This document shows positions 34,467-44,244 of a DNA stretch of 64,000 nucleotides, in pieces. This stretch comes from JALEVB01 sp022768265 (GTDB lineage: Bacteria; Bacillota_I; Bacilli_A; Erysipelotrichales; Erysipelotrichaceae). Both the position numbers and the translations under genes were made by a program. Each line of letters begins with the position of its first letter. Position 1 is the first letter of the stretch. A model generated the notes under the pieces. The model saw only the letters and a program-made list of their open reading frames with translations. It searched no databases and was not told the DNA's origin. The stretch is taken from the NCBI GenBank assembly GCA_034168985.1, contig JAXFJE010000022.1:1-64000 (forward strand), written 5' to 3'.

Positions 34467-36152
34467 TTATTTATTAAGATCTAGGTCAAGCTGGTTGATA
34501 GGCTTACCTGAAACGTTGATAGCATTACGAGCGATATTACAACAATGGTCGCTCATTCTTTCCAAATTGCTTAAGATATCACAATAAACGCTACCAGCAA
34601 CGCCATTGCTGCAAAGTTTTTGATGCATACGCTTGAAGTGATTTTCCCGTGCTTCATATTCTAAGGTATCCATCTGGTTTTCGGATTGCATCAAAGTGGT
34701 ATAAGCATTGATATCTTTGGTTTGATAAATTTCCATGCATAGATCTAACATGAAAGCAAATTTATCGAACATTTGATTGATTTCAGCTTTAGCATCATCG
34801 CTAAATTCACCTTTATCTTCATTGACCATATCAAAAAATTCAGCCAAGTTCATGCTTAGATCGCCGATACGTTCAAGATTTTTAACGACTTGTAAATGTA
34901 GGTTCATATCAGCCATATCATTTTCAGTCATATGTGGCATGTTAGATACCCTTAAGATATAATCAGTGATCTTATGGTCTAATGAATTGATCAAAGTTTC
35001 GGATTGCGCTAATATTTCTTTATCTTCGCTATTTGATTTGTTATTAAAAAAGGCTTGAGTGTCTTTTACATTTCTTTCGACCATCGTGCTCATCTTAACG
35101 ATAGCTTTTTCAGCAACGTTTAATGAAACGCTTGGAACAGCGCTATCTTGGATCGTTTCTAACTCATCGATATTGATTTCGATCCTTTCTGGTTCATCAC
35201 CAGGGATGATCTTACGGACCACGCTACACAATTGATTTAAGAATGGTAATAGTAACAAGGTCGTTGATAGGTTAAAGATGATATGGGTAACTGCAATTTG
35301 CATCATCGGTTCTAAAGTGAATTTTTGAGTTAGCCATAAGATCAAGCTAGCGTATGGATAAAGCAATAACATACCCACAGCCGTACCGATGATATTAAAG
35401 ATCGTATGTAGACCAGCAGTCCGACGAGCTGGTAATGATCCGCCTAATGCAGCTAAGATACCAGTAACGGTCGTACCGATATTGCTACCGAAAACAAATG
35501 GTAACACTGCGATAAAAGGAATTGCTCCTGATTCGTAAATCTTCTGGATGACCCCGATTGCAGCAGATGAGCTTTGGATCAAAGCTGTCATTACGGTACC
35601 AGCAAACAAAGATAAGATCGGTTGATTTGCCAAGGTTTGAGCTATTTGCACAAACTCAGGAATATCTTTTAATGCTTTTAAGGATTCGCCCATGATCATC
35701 AAACCATAGAACAAAGAACCAAAACCTAAGACGATCTCACCGATATAACGCATCTTTTTCTTATGCGCAAAAGATACGATGATTCCGCCGATAAAGACAA
35801 AATATAAAGAATATTGATCGATTGATAAACTAATCAAAAATGCGGTAACGGTCGTTCCGATATTGGCCCCAAAGATGATGCCAGCAGCTTGTTCTAGTTT
35901 CATCAAGCCAGCTCTTACCAAGCCGATGGTTATCGCGGTTGTTGCGCTTGAAGATTGAATGAAGACCGTGATGATGGCCCCAATCAATACGCCCATCATT
36001 GGATTAGAGGTATATTTATCAATATAATCCCTTAGTTTTTCTCCAGCAACGCTTTTTAAGCCGTCGCCCATAAATTTAATGCCAAACATAAATAAGCCAA
36101 ATCCGCCTAGGATCAGATCCCAACGTATATCAGCTAATGTCATTGTGCTCAT
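34467..36152 (-). CDS. Na/Pi cotransporter family protein with PhoU-like domain
   Basis: This 561-residue protein has eight to ten membrane segments with the inverted-repeat signature QSSSATTA (about residue 66) and QSSSAAIG (about 190), typical of sodium-phosphate symporters (NptA/YqeW type). A cytosolic PhoU-like helical domain occupies about 340-550. It should import phosphate, with the PhoU part regulating it. Bacillus carries the homologue yqeW between mtaB and rpsU, so this is a related neighbourhood with a changed order. AAGGGA precedes the ATG. The 120 bases upstream contain only AT-rich promoter-like DNA. Confidence 0.9.
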   Translation of the reverse strand: MSTMTLADIRWDLILGGFGLFMFGIKFMGDGLKSVAGEKLRDYIDKYTSNPMMGVLIGAIITVFIQSSSATTAITIGLVRAGLMKLEQAAGIIFGANIGTTVTAFLISLSIDQYSLYFVFIGGIIVSFAHKKKMRYIGEIVLGFGSLFYGLMIMGESLKALKDIPEFVQIAQTLANQPILSLFAGTVMTALIQSSSAAIGVIQKIYESGAIPFIAVLPFVFGSNIGTTVTGILAALGGSLPARRTAGLHTIFNIIGTAVGMLLLYPYASLILWLTQKFTLEPMMQIAVTHIIFNLSTTLLLLPFLNQLCSVVRKIIPGDEPERIEINIDELETIQDSAVPSVSLNVAEKAIVKMSTMVERNVKDTQAFFNNKSNSEDKEILAQSETLINSLDHKITDYILRVSNMPHMTENDMADMNLHLQVVKNLERIGDLSMNLAEFFDMVNEDKGEFSDDAKAEINQMFDKFAFMLDLCMEIYQTKDINAYTTLMQSENQMDTLEYEARENHFKRMHQKLCSNGVAGSVYCDILSNLERMSDHCCNIARNAINVSGKPINQLDLDLNK

Positions 36153-36275
36153 TTTTTCTTTTTCCCTTCTTGTACAAAGAAAATTTTAACAAACTTTCTA
36201 TATTATAATCAAGCTTAAATTATTATATAGCAATTAAATAAATATAATATGTTATAATCAAATGGGTGATATGTA

Positions 36276-36743
36276 ATGAAATGCGTTATTATAAATAAAA
36301 CACGAAGCAAAGAGTTCAAACCTTATTATTATTTATTTGAAAAAATTGCTTTAGAAACCGAAAAATGTTTAAAAATTACAGATAATTATACGATATCCAT
36401 CATTTTGGTCAAATCAAAGAAGATCCATCAGATCAATCGCGAATATCGCAATATCGATCGACCTACAGATGTCATTTCTTTTGCAATCAATGATGTAGCT
36501 GATGAATATGAAATGTTTGATGAGGAAAAAGAATTGGGTGATATCTTCATCAATGTTGATTATGCTTATGAGCAAGCTTGGCGTTATGGTCATAGCTTTG
36601 CACGCGAATTTGGTTTTTTGTTTTGTCATGGCCTTTTGCATTGTCTAGGTTATGATCATATGGTCCCAGAAGATGAAAAGATCATGTTTGCTTTGCAAGA
36701 TGAGATCATGGATAAAGTGGTAAGACGTGATGAAAAAATTTGA
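36276..36743 (+). CDS. ybeY: rRNA maturation endoribonuclease YbeY
   Basis: This 155-residue metalloprotease-fold ribonuclease matures 16S rRNA. The zinc site is HGLLHCLGYDH (about residues 116-126), and the central RPTDVISFA motif is intact. TATAAT at 36253-36258 and GGGTGAT give a short leader. It normally follows phoH directly; here an ABC-F gene and a Na/Pi transporter intervene. It overlaps the next gene by 14 bases. Confidence 0.94.
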   Translation: MKCVIINKTRSKEFKPYYYLFEKIALETEKCLKITDNYTISIILVKSKKIHQINREYRNIDRPTDVISFAINDVADEYEMFDEEKELGDIFINVDYAYEQAWRYGHSFAREFGFLFCHGLLHCLGYDHMVPEDEKIMFALQDEIMDKVVRRDEKI

Positions 36744-37068
36744 AGTAGCTTTTAAGGGCCTTTATGCAGCTTGTAAGCATGCTTCGGTCATGATCCAGAT
36801 GGTCTTAGCGCTCATTGCACTGATCGCGGGCATCGTTCTAGGCTTTAGCTTAGACGATATGCTTTTGATCATCTTATGTATCGGGATGGTCGTAGTAAGT
36901 GAAATTTTTAATACAGCCATTGAATTTTTGTGTGATCTATATTGTCAAGAATATAATGAAAAGATCAAGTTGATCAAAGATATCAGTGCAGGAGGGGTCT
37001 TGTTTGCGGCTTTGGTGGCATTGAGCGTGGCTTGTTTGTTGTTTTTTAAATATTATGGAGGAATGTAA
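36730..37068 (+). CDS. dgkA: undecaprenol/diacylglycerol kinase, DgkA family
   Basis: This 112-residue membrane protein has three transmembrane helices and the signature EIFNTAIEFLCD (about residues 56-67) with the catalytic and magnesium-binding glutamates. Gram-positive members phosphorylate undecaprenol for cell-wall lipid carrier recycling. The start is the ATG at 36730; a GTG three bases earlier is possible. It overlaps ybeY and the cdd start. Confidence 0.92.
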   Translation: MKKFEVAFKGLYAACKHASVMIQMVLALIALIAGIVLGFSLDDMLLIILCIGMVVVSEIFNTAIEFLCDLYCQEYNEKIKLIKDISAGGVLFAALVALSVACLLFFKYYGGM

Positions 37069-37469
37069 TGATGTATGAAGATATCTTAGTTAAAGCTTTT
37101 GAAGCGATGGCTAATGCGTATGCTCCTTATTCTAATTATCATGTGGGAGCTTGTATCAAATGTTATGATGGTCAGTATTTTCTAGGAGCTAATATTGAGA
37201 ATGCTTCTTACGGAGCAACTTCTTGTGCTGAAAGAAATGCGATATTTAATTGTTATTCTAATGGCTATCGTCAAGAGGATATCGTTGCGCTTGCAATTGT
37301 TAGCGATGGTGAGAAAATTGCTACGCCTTGTGGCATATGTCGACAAGTTTTATCGGAATTATTAAAAGCGGATACCCCAATTGTTTTATCAAATGGAAAA
37401 GATAAGATGATCACAAATATCAATGAATTATTGCCATATTCATTTGGCGCGGAGGATCTACATAAATGA
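37068..37469 (+). CDS. cdd: cytidine deaminase
   Basis: This 133-residue zinc enzyme deaminates cytidine and deoxycytidine. The zinc ligands and catalytic glutamate are in SCAERNA (about residues 52-58) and PCGICRQ (about 86-92). Length is typical of the small tetrameric form. GGAGG serves either the ATG at 37068, which overlaps the dgkA stop, or the ATG at 37071. It overlaps era by four bases. Confidence 0.94.
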   Translation: MMYEDILVKAFEAMANAYAPYSNYHVGACIKCYDGQYFLGANIENASYGATSCAERNAIFNCYSNGYRQEDIVALAIVSDGEKIATPCGICRQVLSELLKADTPIVLSNGKDKMITNINELLPYSFGAEDLHK

Positions 37470-38359
37470 AATCAGGATTTATTGCCCTAATTGGTCGGCC
37501 TAATGCCGGTAAAAGCACATTGATGAATAATTTATTGAATCAAAAAATTGCCATCATTTCGCCTAAGGCACAAACGACCCGAAATCAAATAAGAGGAATA
37601 TTGACTGATGAAGATTCGCAGATGATCTTTATTGATACCCCAGGTATCCATAAACCGCAACATACCTTAGGTCAACAAATGAATAAAGAAGCATTCAGCG
37701 CGATGGGCAGCGTAGATTTGATTTATTTTCTTGTTGATGCTACGCAAGAATTTGGTAAAGGTGATCAATTTGTTTTAGATATCTTAGCTAAGCAAAAATT
37801 ACCAGTATTTTTGTTAGTCAATAAGATCGATCTTTTAAGCAAGGATCAAGTGATGGAAACTTTATTACGATACAATAAGTTATTTGATTTTAAGGAGATC
37901 ATTCCAATCAGTGCCAAAGAAGGTTTTAATATCGAAGAACTATTGGCTACGACCAAAAACTACTTAGAAGATGGGATCATGTATTATCCTAAAGATCAAG
38001 TTTGTGATTATCCCGAGCAATTTATTTTGTGTGAATTGATCAGAGAAAAGATCTTATATCTAACAGAAGAAGAAGTTCCTCATTCAATAGCAGTTGTGAT
38101 TGAAAGGATGGGGCGTAAAAAAGGTCGTTTGTTGATCAATGCCATGATCTTGGTAGAAAGAGATTCCCAAAAAGGTATCATCATCGGCAAACAAGGAAAG
38201 ATGATCAAACAAATCGGTATCGATGCAAGAAAAGATATTGAAGGTTTATTAGGCGAAACCGTTTATCTAGAGTTATTTGTAAGAGTTGAAAAAAATTGGC
38301 GAAACAGAACAAGCAAGCTACAACAATTAGGCTATATCCCAATTGATATTGAGGATTAG
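37466..38359 (+). CDS. era: ribosome assembly GTPase Era
   Basis: This 297-residue GTPase helps finish the 30S subunit. It has GRPNAGKST (about residues 9-17), DTPGIHKP, NKIDLL, SAKEGFN and a C-terminal KH domain with GKQGKMIKQIG that binds the 3' end of 16S rRNA. Its place between cdd and recO is the common Firmicutes order. Confidence 0.96.
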   Translation: MKSGFIALIGRPNAGKSTLMNNLLNQKIAIISPKAQTTRNQIRGILTDEDSQMIFIDTPGIHKPQHTLGQQMNKEAFSAMGSVDLIYFLVDATQEFGKGDQFVLDILAKQKLPVFLLVNKIDLLSKDQVMETLLRYNKLFDFKEIIPISAKEGFNIEELLATTKNYLEDGIMYYPKDQVCDYPEQFILCELIREKILYLTEEEVPHSIAVVIERMGRKKGRLLINAMILVERDSQKGIIIGKQGKMIKQIGIDARKDIEGLLGETVYLELFVRVEKNWRNRTSKLQQLGYIPIDIED

Positions 38360-38360
38360 G

Positions 38361-39095
38361 ATGAAGCTGATCATTTTTAAACAAATTGATTACCGGGATA
38401 ATGATCTGATCGTTAATGCGATCAATGAGCATGATCAAAAGGTGTCTTTCTTGATCAAGGGAGCCAAAAAACCCACTAGTAAAAGTATGGCCTATACCAA
38501 TCTAGCAAATATTTATGAGTTTGTAGATGATCCTAAAGGCAAAGAAGGAATCCAGCGTTTTACAGGGGGCGAACTAATTAGGTCAAACCATCGGATCATG
38601 AATTCATTGTTAAAGATCGCTTGTTTAAATTGTGTATTGGAATTGGTCGATCGCTTATATCAAGAAGAGGCGTATTATCCGGGCTTTTTTGCAAAGCTAG
38701 CTCAGGTCATTGAGTGGATCGATAAAGATGAACATGAGTTATTGGCTTTAGGTTTATTTTGGGCATATGCATGTGAACTGTTAGGGATTAAACCGCAAGT
38801 TGATGGCTGTGTGATATGTGCTTCAAGCAAAGTGGTAGCCTTGGCGGTTGATGAAGGTGGTTTTGTTTGTCAAAAACATCACCGCTCTACAGATATCTTA
38901 GCTTTAGATATCGAAGGTTTGCGGACATTTCGTTATTTGAATAAAGCTAGCTTGCAAGATTATGATAAATTAAAGGCCCTAACGATCGATCAGCCATGCC
39001 TTCATGGTTTTAATCGTTTTTTCCAGCTTCATGCAGCAATTAAGCTGAATAGCTATGAATTTTTAGAAAGTATCATAAAAAGTGCTATAAATTAG
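38361..39095 (+). CDS. recO: DNA repair protein RecO
   Basis: This 244-residue protein loads RecA onto single-stranded DNA with RecFR. It has an N-terminal OB fold (VSFLIKGAKKPTS), a helical middle, and a zinc-type cysteine cluster CVICAS...CQKHH (about residues 146-174). I start it at ATG 38361 (MKLIIF), two bases after the era stop, with GAGG upstream. A hairpin terminator overlaps its end. Confidence 0.92.
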   Translation: MKLIIFKQIDYRDNDLIVNAINEHDQKVSFLIKGAKKPTSKSMAYTNLANIYEFVDDPKGKEGIQRFTGGELIRSNHRIMNSLLKIACLNCVLELVDRLYQEEAYYPGFFAKLAQVIEWIDKDEHELLALGLFWAYACELLGIKPQVDGCVICASSKVVALAVDEGGFVCQKHHRSTDILALDIEGLRTFRYLNKASLQDYDKLKALTIDQPCLHGFNRFFQLHAAIKLNSYEFLESIIKSAIN

Positions 39096-39104
39096 CACTT
39101 TTTT
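39081..39104 (+). terminator. terminator after recO
   Basis: AGTGCTA (39081-39087) pairs with TAGCACT (39093-39099) and is followed by six T. It overlaps the recO stop codon and separates recO from glyS. Confidence 0.85.
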
Positions 39105-39141
39105 ATGCTATATTATAAGTTGACATAAAAGGGAGAACAAC

Positions 39142-40527
39142 ATGGATATCAAAGATAAGACGTTTAATAAAATTGTATCACATGCCAAGGAACAAGGTTT
39201 CGTATTCCAAGGTTCAGAAATTTATGGGGGCCTAAGCAACACTTGGGATTTTGGACCTTTAGGCGTAGAATTAAAAAATAATATCAAAAATGCATGGTGG
39301 AAAAAATTTATTCAAGAAAGTCCATACAATGTTGGATTGCAATCTGCCATCTTGATGAATCCAAAAGTTTGGGAAGCAAGTGGGCATCTATCAGGTTTTA
39401 GTGATCCTTTGATGGATTGTCGTCAATGTAAGACTAGACATCGTGCTGATCATATTATTGAAGAATTCAGTCAAGGAAATGTAAATCCTGAAGGTTGGAG
39501 CAATGAAGAAATGATGGAATATATCAAAGCTAATCATATTCCATGTCCTGATTGCGGCGCCCATGATTTTACGGATATTCGTCGCTTTAATTTGATGTTT
39601 AAAACTTTCCAAGGTGTTTTGGAAGATGCTAAAAGTGCGATTTATTTGCGTCCTGAAACAGCACAAGGAATGTTTGTAAACTTTAAGAACATTCAAAGAA
39701 CATATCGTAAAAAATTGCCTTTTGGTATCGGGCAGGTAGGTAAATCATTCCGTAATGAAATTACTCCAGGAAATTTTATTTTCCGTACGCGTGAGTTTGA
39801 ACAAATGGAAATGGAATTTTTCTGTAAACCAGGTACAGATTTAGAATGGTATGCTTATTGGAAACAATTTTGTATGGATTGGATCTTAAGCTTAAACAAC
39901 CACCAAAAAGACAATTTACGTTTCAGAGATCACAGCAAAGAAGAACTTAGCTTTTATTCTGTAGGTACATGTGATATCGAATATAATTTTCCTTGGGGCT
40001 GGGGCGAACTATGGGGCATTGCCGATCGTACCAACTATGATTTATCTAAGCATATGGAACATGCTAAGGTAAATATGGAATATCTTGATCCAACAACCAA
40101 TGAGAAATATATCCCATATTGTATCGAACCAGCTGTAGGGGTAGAACGTCTATTCTTGATGTTTTTCACAGAAAGCTATGATGAAGAGATCATCAACGAA
40201 AAAGATACGAGGGTTGTCATGCGCTTTAGTCCAATCTTAGCGCCAATCAAAGCAGCGATCTTCCCATTACGCAAAGATCTAAAAGATAAGGCATTAGAAA
40301 TTTATGCTGATCTAAGCAAAGAGTTTACCGTTGATTATGATGAAGCTGGTAGCATTGGTAAAAGATATCGTCGTCAAGATGCGATTGGTACACCATATTG
40401 TATTACCGTCGATCCACAAACGGCTGAAGACAATTGTGTAACGGTTCGTGATCGTGATACGATGGAACAAGTTAGAATGCCAATCAGCGAGCTAAAAGCT
40501 TACATCAAAAAATCATTAGAATTTTAA
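39142..40527 (+). CDS. glyS: glycyl-tRNA synthetase, dimeric type
   Basis: This 461-residue class II synthetase is the single-chain alpha2 form (GlyQS type), not the two-gene alpha/beta form. Motif 1 region is NTWDFGPLGVELK, motif 2 FRNEITPGNFIFRTREFEQME, motif 3 near GVERLFLMFF. Cysteine pairs CRQC and CPDC in the insertion (about residues 93-135) probably bind zinc. GGGAG precedes the ATG. No glycine T-box is present in the short upstream gap. Confidence 0.95.
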   Translation: MDIKDKTFNKIVSHAKEQGFVFQGSEIYGGLSNTWDFGPLGVELKNNIKNAWWKKFIQESPYNVGLQSAILMNPKVWEASGHLSGFSDPLMDCRQCKTRHRADHIIEEFSQGNVNPEGWSNEEMMEYIKANHIPCPDCGAHDFTDIRRFNLMFKTFQGVLEDAKSAIYLRPETAQGMFVNFKNIQRTYRKKLPFGIGQVGKSFRNEITPGNFIFRTREFEQMEMEFFCKPGTDLEWYAYWKQFCMDWILSLNNHQKDNLRFRDHSKEELSFYSVGTCDIEYNFPWGWGELWGIADRTNYDLSKHMEHAKVNMEYLDPTTNEKYIPYCIEPAVGVERLFLMFFTESYDEEIINEKDTRVVMRFSPILAPIKAAIFPLRKDLKDKALEIYADLSKEFTVDYDEAGSIGKRYRRQDAIGTPYCITVDPQTAEDNCVTVRDRDTMEQVRMPISELKAYIKKSLEF

Positions 40528-40542
40528 CGATAGAAGGGAATG

Positions 40543-42291
40543 ATGAAATTGCGCATATCGCAACAAGATATTGATAATATTCGCCAACAAGCGGATATCG
40601 TTGATATCATTGGACGTTATATTCCAATTGAAAAAAAAGGTAGCAATGCTTATCGTGCGGTATGCCCGTTTCATGATGATCATGATCCAAGCTTAAGTAT
40701 TTCGCCTTCACGACAAATCTTTAAATGTTTCGTTTGTCAAAAAGGTGGTAACGTTTTTGGATTTGTTCAAGAATATGATAAGGTCAGTTATGTTGAAGCC
40801 ATTGCCAAGGTTGCTCAAATGATCAACTATCCTTTGGATCTTTCACAAGTTGTACCAGTAAAGAAAGTTAATAGTAAGTACAGTGCTTACTATGAACTTT
40901 TAAATGAGATGATCAAATTTTGTCGCTATAGCTTAAATACGCCTAGTGGCTTAAAGGCGAAAGAATATTTATTTGCCCGCAAGCTTGATGATGATATCAT
41001 CGATATGTTTGATATCGGTTATAATGGCGATCGTAATAGCGTCTATAATTTTTTAACTGCTAAAAAATATGATAAGCAAGCAATGATCGATACCAATATC
41101 ATCTTTGATAATGAATATGGTTGTAATGATGTGTTTGCTAAAAGGATCATCTTTCCAATTCATGATGAATATGGTAATCCTATTGGCTTTACAGCTAGAT
41201 CTTTAGATGAAAATGCTAGTAAATATATCAATACTTCAACAACCCCGATATATGTCAAAGGTAGTTTTGTCTATAACTTGCATCGAGCTAAAAGCTATGC
41301 TAAAAAAGCCAACAAGATCATTGTGGTGGAAGGGGTCATGGATGTCATAGCCTTTGCAAAAGCGGGAATCTATAATGTCGTAGCTAGCTTAGGTACGGCC
41401 TTGACGCTTAAGCAACTGCATTTGATCAAGCAATGCAGCATGAATGTTGTTTTTGCTTATGATGGAGATAATGCCGGGCAAAACGCTATATATAAAGCAG
41501 GGCTGATGGCTGTTGATGAAGGTTTTAATGTCAGCGTTTATCGTAATTTGACGACCTTAGATCCTGATGAGTTAGTCCAAAATAAAGGAGCTTCATATTT
41601 GCAGCAAACGATCGACCAAGCTTATGCCTGGATGGAGTTCTTGTTTGCATATCTGCAAAAAAAATATAACCTAGATGTATATAGTGAAAGCAAAGCTTTC
41701 GCTAATGAGCTGATTGCACAGATCAGCAAGCTTAAAGATGAATATGATCGTTTGAACTTTAAGCATCAACTAGAAAATATTACCGGCTTTAGCGTCGGCA
41801 ATTTGGTAGAAACCAAACAAGAAGTCAAGGTAAGTGAGATCAAAAGCGCACGTGTAGGTGATGGCTTATATGATGCACAGATGCAGATCTTAAATGCCTT
41901 ATTGCAAAGTTTTGATGCAATTGAGATCTTCTTACAAGATCTAGGATATTTACCAGATGAAAATTGTCAGTTATTAGCGATGATGATCATTGATGAATAT
42001 CGCCAAAATAAACGAGTAGATGCTTCTAAATTATTCGATGATATCGTTGATGATAATTTAAGGTCGTTGTTGATCAAGATGATAAATAGTGAGGTCGACC
42101 AAGCATATGATGAGGATAGGCTTAAAGGAGCCATCAAAAAAATAAAGATTAATATGCTAGAAAATAAGACCAAACAGCTTAAGAAACAACTAAGGTCTTT
42201 ACATGAATTATCAGCGAAGCAAGAATTGATGAAGCAATTAGATAGTAATTTTAAGGAGTTGAGAAAACTTTATGATGAAGAAAACGGATGA
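40543..42291 (+). CDS. dnaG: DNA primase
   Basis: This 582-residue primase makes RNA primers for replication. It has an N-terminal CHC2 zinc finger (CPFHDDH...CFVCQKGG, about residues 40-66), a TOPRIM core with VVEGVMDVIA and AYDGDNAGQ, and a helicase-binding C-terminal domain. I start it at ATG 40543, spaced from AAGGG; the ATG at 40540 is adjacent to that site. It overlaps rpoD by 20 bases, the classic macromolecular-synthesis pairing. Confidence 0.95.
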   Translation: MKLRISQQDIDNIRQQADIVDIIGRYIPIEKKGSNAYRAVCPFHDDHDPSLSISPSRQIFKCFVCQKGGNVFGFVQEYDKVSYVEAIAKVAQMINYPLDLSQVVPVKKVNSKYSAYYELLNEMIKFCRYSLNTPSGLKAKEYLFARKLDDDIIDMFDIGYNGDRNSVYNFLTAKKYDKQAMIDTNIIFDNEYGCNDVFAKRIIFPIHDEYGNPIGFTARSLDENASKYINTSTTPIYVKGSFVYNLHRAKSYAKKANKIIVVEGVMDVIAFAKAGIYNVVASLGTALTLKQLHLIKQCSMNVVFAYDGDNAGQNAIYKAGLMAVDEGFNVSVYRNLTTLDPDELVQNKGASYLQQTIDQAYAWMEFLFAYLQKKYNLDVYSESKAFANELIAQISKLKDEYDRLNFKHQLENITGFSVGNLVETKQEVKVSEIKSARVGDGLYDAQMQILNALLQSFDAIEIFLQDLGYLPDENCQLLAMMIIDEYRQNKRVDASKLFDDIVDDNLRSLLIKMINSEVDQAYDEDRLKGAIKKIKINMLENKTKQLKKQLRSLHELSAKQELMKQLDSNFKELRKLYDEENG

Positions 42292-43501
42292 GAAAAAAAT
42301 GGAAACAGGGCATGTCAAGTTTGAAACTTTTAAAGGAAAAGGTAAGACCAAACAGATCAAGACCCTAGATGAATTAAAAGAGGAATTCCAAGAAGCATAT
42401 AATGCCAATAAGGTCTTATATCAAGCTGATGTCATGGAAGCTCTTGATAAATTGGTTTTAACAGAAAATCAAATCGAAGATCTATATGAATGGTTTAGTC
42501 AAATAGGTATTACCTTGACGGAAGATGAAGATATCGACGTGGAAAACGTTGATGAAGCAGAACTAGATGATCTTATTGATGATGAAGATCTTTCAGGAGA
42601 AGAAATCGATACTAGTATCCTAGATAATTCTTTATTGGGCATCGATATTGGCAATACACCGGTTAAGATCAACGATCCTGTCAAAATGTATCTTAAAGAA
42701 ATTGGGCGTGTGCCGTTATTAAAACCAGATGACGAATTAGAAATTGCCAAAAGGATCGAAGTTGGCGATGAAGAAGCTAAGAATATCTTGATTTCCAGTA
42801 ACTTACGTTTAGTAGTTTCCATTGCTAAAAAATATGTCGGACGTGGAATGTTATTTTTGGATTTGATCCAAGAAGGAAATATGGGGCTTGTAAAAGCAGT
42901 TGAAAAGTTTGATTATCGTAAAGGTTTTAAATTTTCAACTTATGCCACTTGGTGGATTCGTCAAGCAATCACCAGAGCTATTGCCGATCAAGCTAGAACA
43001 ATCCGTATTCCAGTACATATGGTAGAAACGATCAATAAATTAACAAGGATCGAACGTCAATTGGTCCAAGATCTAGGGCGTGATCCTACAGCAGAAGAAA
43101 TTGCTGAAAAAATGGAAGGTATAACGCCAGAGAAAGTACGCGAAATCAAAAAGATTGCTTTAGATCCTGTGTCATTAGAAACGCCTATTGGGGAAGAAGA
43201 TGATTCCCATTTAGGTGATTTCATTGAAGATAAAGATGCAATGAGCCCAGATCAATACGCTAATAATCAATTATTGAAAGATGAGATCAATAAAGCTTTA
43301 TCTGAATTAACTGAAAGAGAAGAAAAAGTCTTACGTTTGCGTTTTGGTTTATACGATGGTCGTACGCGTACGCTAGAAGAAGTTGGTAAAGAGTTTAACG
43401 TAACTAGAGAACGTATTCGTCAAATTGAAGCAAAAGCTTTGCGTAAATTGAAACATCCTACAAGATCTAAACGTTTAAAAGATTTTAGAGAAAAATTATA
43501 A
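42272..43501 (+). CDS. rpoD: primary sigma factor SigA/RpoD
   Basis: This 409-residue housekeeping sigma factor has an N-terminal region 1.1-like part, a very acidic stretch (about residues 85-115), region 2 (LRLVVSIAKKYVGRGM, DLIQEGNMGL, FKFSTYATWWIRQAI), region 3, and region 4 with RLRFGLYDGRTRTLEEVG and VTRERIRQIEAKALRKL. It recognises the TTGACA/TATAAT promoters seen across the window. The first ATG overlaps dnaG; AAGGAG is 13 bases upstream, rather far, so a slightly different start is possible. Confidence 0.97.
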   Translation: MMKKTDEKKMETGHVKFETFKGKGKTKQIKTLDELKEEFQEAYNANKVLYQADVMEALDKLVLTENQIEDLYEWFSQIGITLTEDEDIDVENVDEAELDDLIDDEDLSGEEIDTSILDNSLLGIDIGNTPVKINDPVKMYLKEIGRVPLLKPDDELEIAKRIEVGDEEAKNILISSNLRLVVSIAKKYVGRGMLFLDLIQEGNMGLVKAVEKFDYRKGFKFSTYATWWIRQAITRAIADQARTIRIPVHMVETINKLTRIERQLVQDLGRDPTAEEIAEKMEGITPEKVREIKKIALDPVSLETPIGEEDDSHLGDFIEDKDAMSPDQYANNQLLKDEINKALSELTEREEKVLRLRFGLYDGRTRTLEEVGKEFNVTRERIRQIEAKALRKLKHPTRSKRLKDFREKL

Positions 43502-44163
43502 TGTTAAATAAACGATTACAAGCAGTTGCCAAGATGGTCGATAAGTGTGATGTTGTTGCTGATATTGGTTGTGATCATGCTTTCTTAGCGATATCACTGA
43601 TTGAAAACAAGCAATGTTCGAAAGTTTACGCAACTGATGTCGCATCTGGCCCTTTAAGTATTGCCCAAGCAAATGTCAAATCAGCGCAATTAACTGATAA
43701 AATTGAGTGTCTTTTAAGTGATGGTTTTGCGAATATCCCTGACGATGTCGATGTAGCGATCATAGCGGGCATGGGTTATCATACAGCTATCGCAATCTTA
43801 GAGGCTGCAATGAGCAGGTTGATGAAAATGCAAAGTATCATCGTACAGATCAATACCGATGTTGAGCTATTTAGAAAATGGCTGAGCGATCATCGCTATA
43901 CGATCATCGAAGAAAAGATCGTCTTTGACCGCAAATACTATACCATTATCAAATTCAACCTAAATAATGCCGATTGTCTTGATGAAATCGCTATTGAGTT
44001 TGGACCAAAACTTTTGCAAAATAAAGATGAAGTATTTATGCAATATAACCAAAAGAAATTGGCAACTTATAAAATGATCTTAGCGAAGATCACTAACGAT
44101 GATGCCAAAAAAGCTTTCATCCAAGACAAGATTGCTTTATATGAAAAAGTGCTAAATATTTAA
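43501..44163 (+). CDS. trmK: tRNA m1A22 methyltransferase TrmK
   Basis: This 220-residue SAM methyltransferase modifies A22 in tRNA. It has VADIGCDHAFLAI (about residues 19-31), ATDVASGPL, and IAGMGYHTAI, where most relatives have GMGG. A helical C-terminal domain follows. It overlaps the rpoD stop by one base (TAATG). The usual partner gene, an Nif3-like protein, does not follow here. Confidence 0.92.
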   Translation: MLNKRLQAVAKMVDKCDVVADIGCDHAFLAISLIENKQCSKVYATDVASGPLSIAQANVKSAQLTDKIECLLSDGFANIPDDVDVAIIAGMGYHTAIAILEAAMSRLMKMQSIIVQINTDVELFRKWLSDHRYTIIEEKIVFDRKYYTIIKFNLNNADCLDEIAIEFGPKLLQNKDEVFMQYNQKKLATYKMILAKITNDDAKKAFIQDKIALYEKVLNI

Positions 44164-44168
44164 TGAAA

Positions 44169-44203
44169 AACTTCTAGCTAATCATAGCTTGGAAGTTTTT
44201 ATT
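44169..44203 (+). terminator. terminator of dnaG-rpoD-trmK
   Basis: AACTTC plus AGCTA (44169-44180) pairs with TAGCT plus GAAGTT (44185-44197) with one small bulge, followed by T residues. Confidence 0.8.
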
Positions 44204-44244
44204 TTGCTATAATAATACAAAGAAAGATAAAGGTTTGTACAATT

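Noticed and set aside
39096..39141. Glycine T-box or riboswitch upstream of glyS
   Set aside because: Only about 46 bases separate recO and glyS, mostly a terminator and a ribosome site, which is too short for such a leader.
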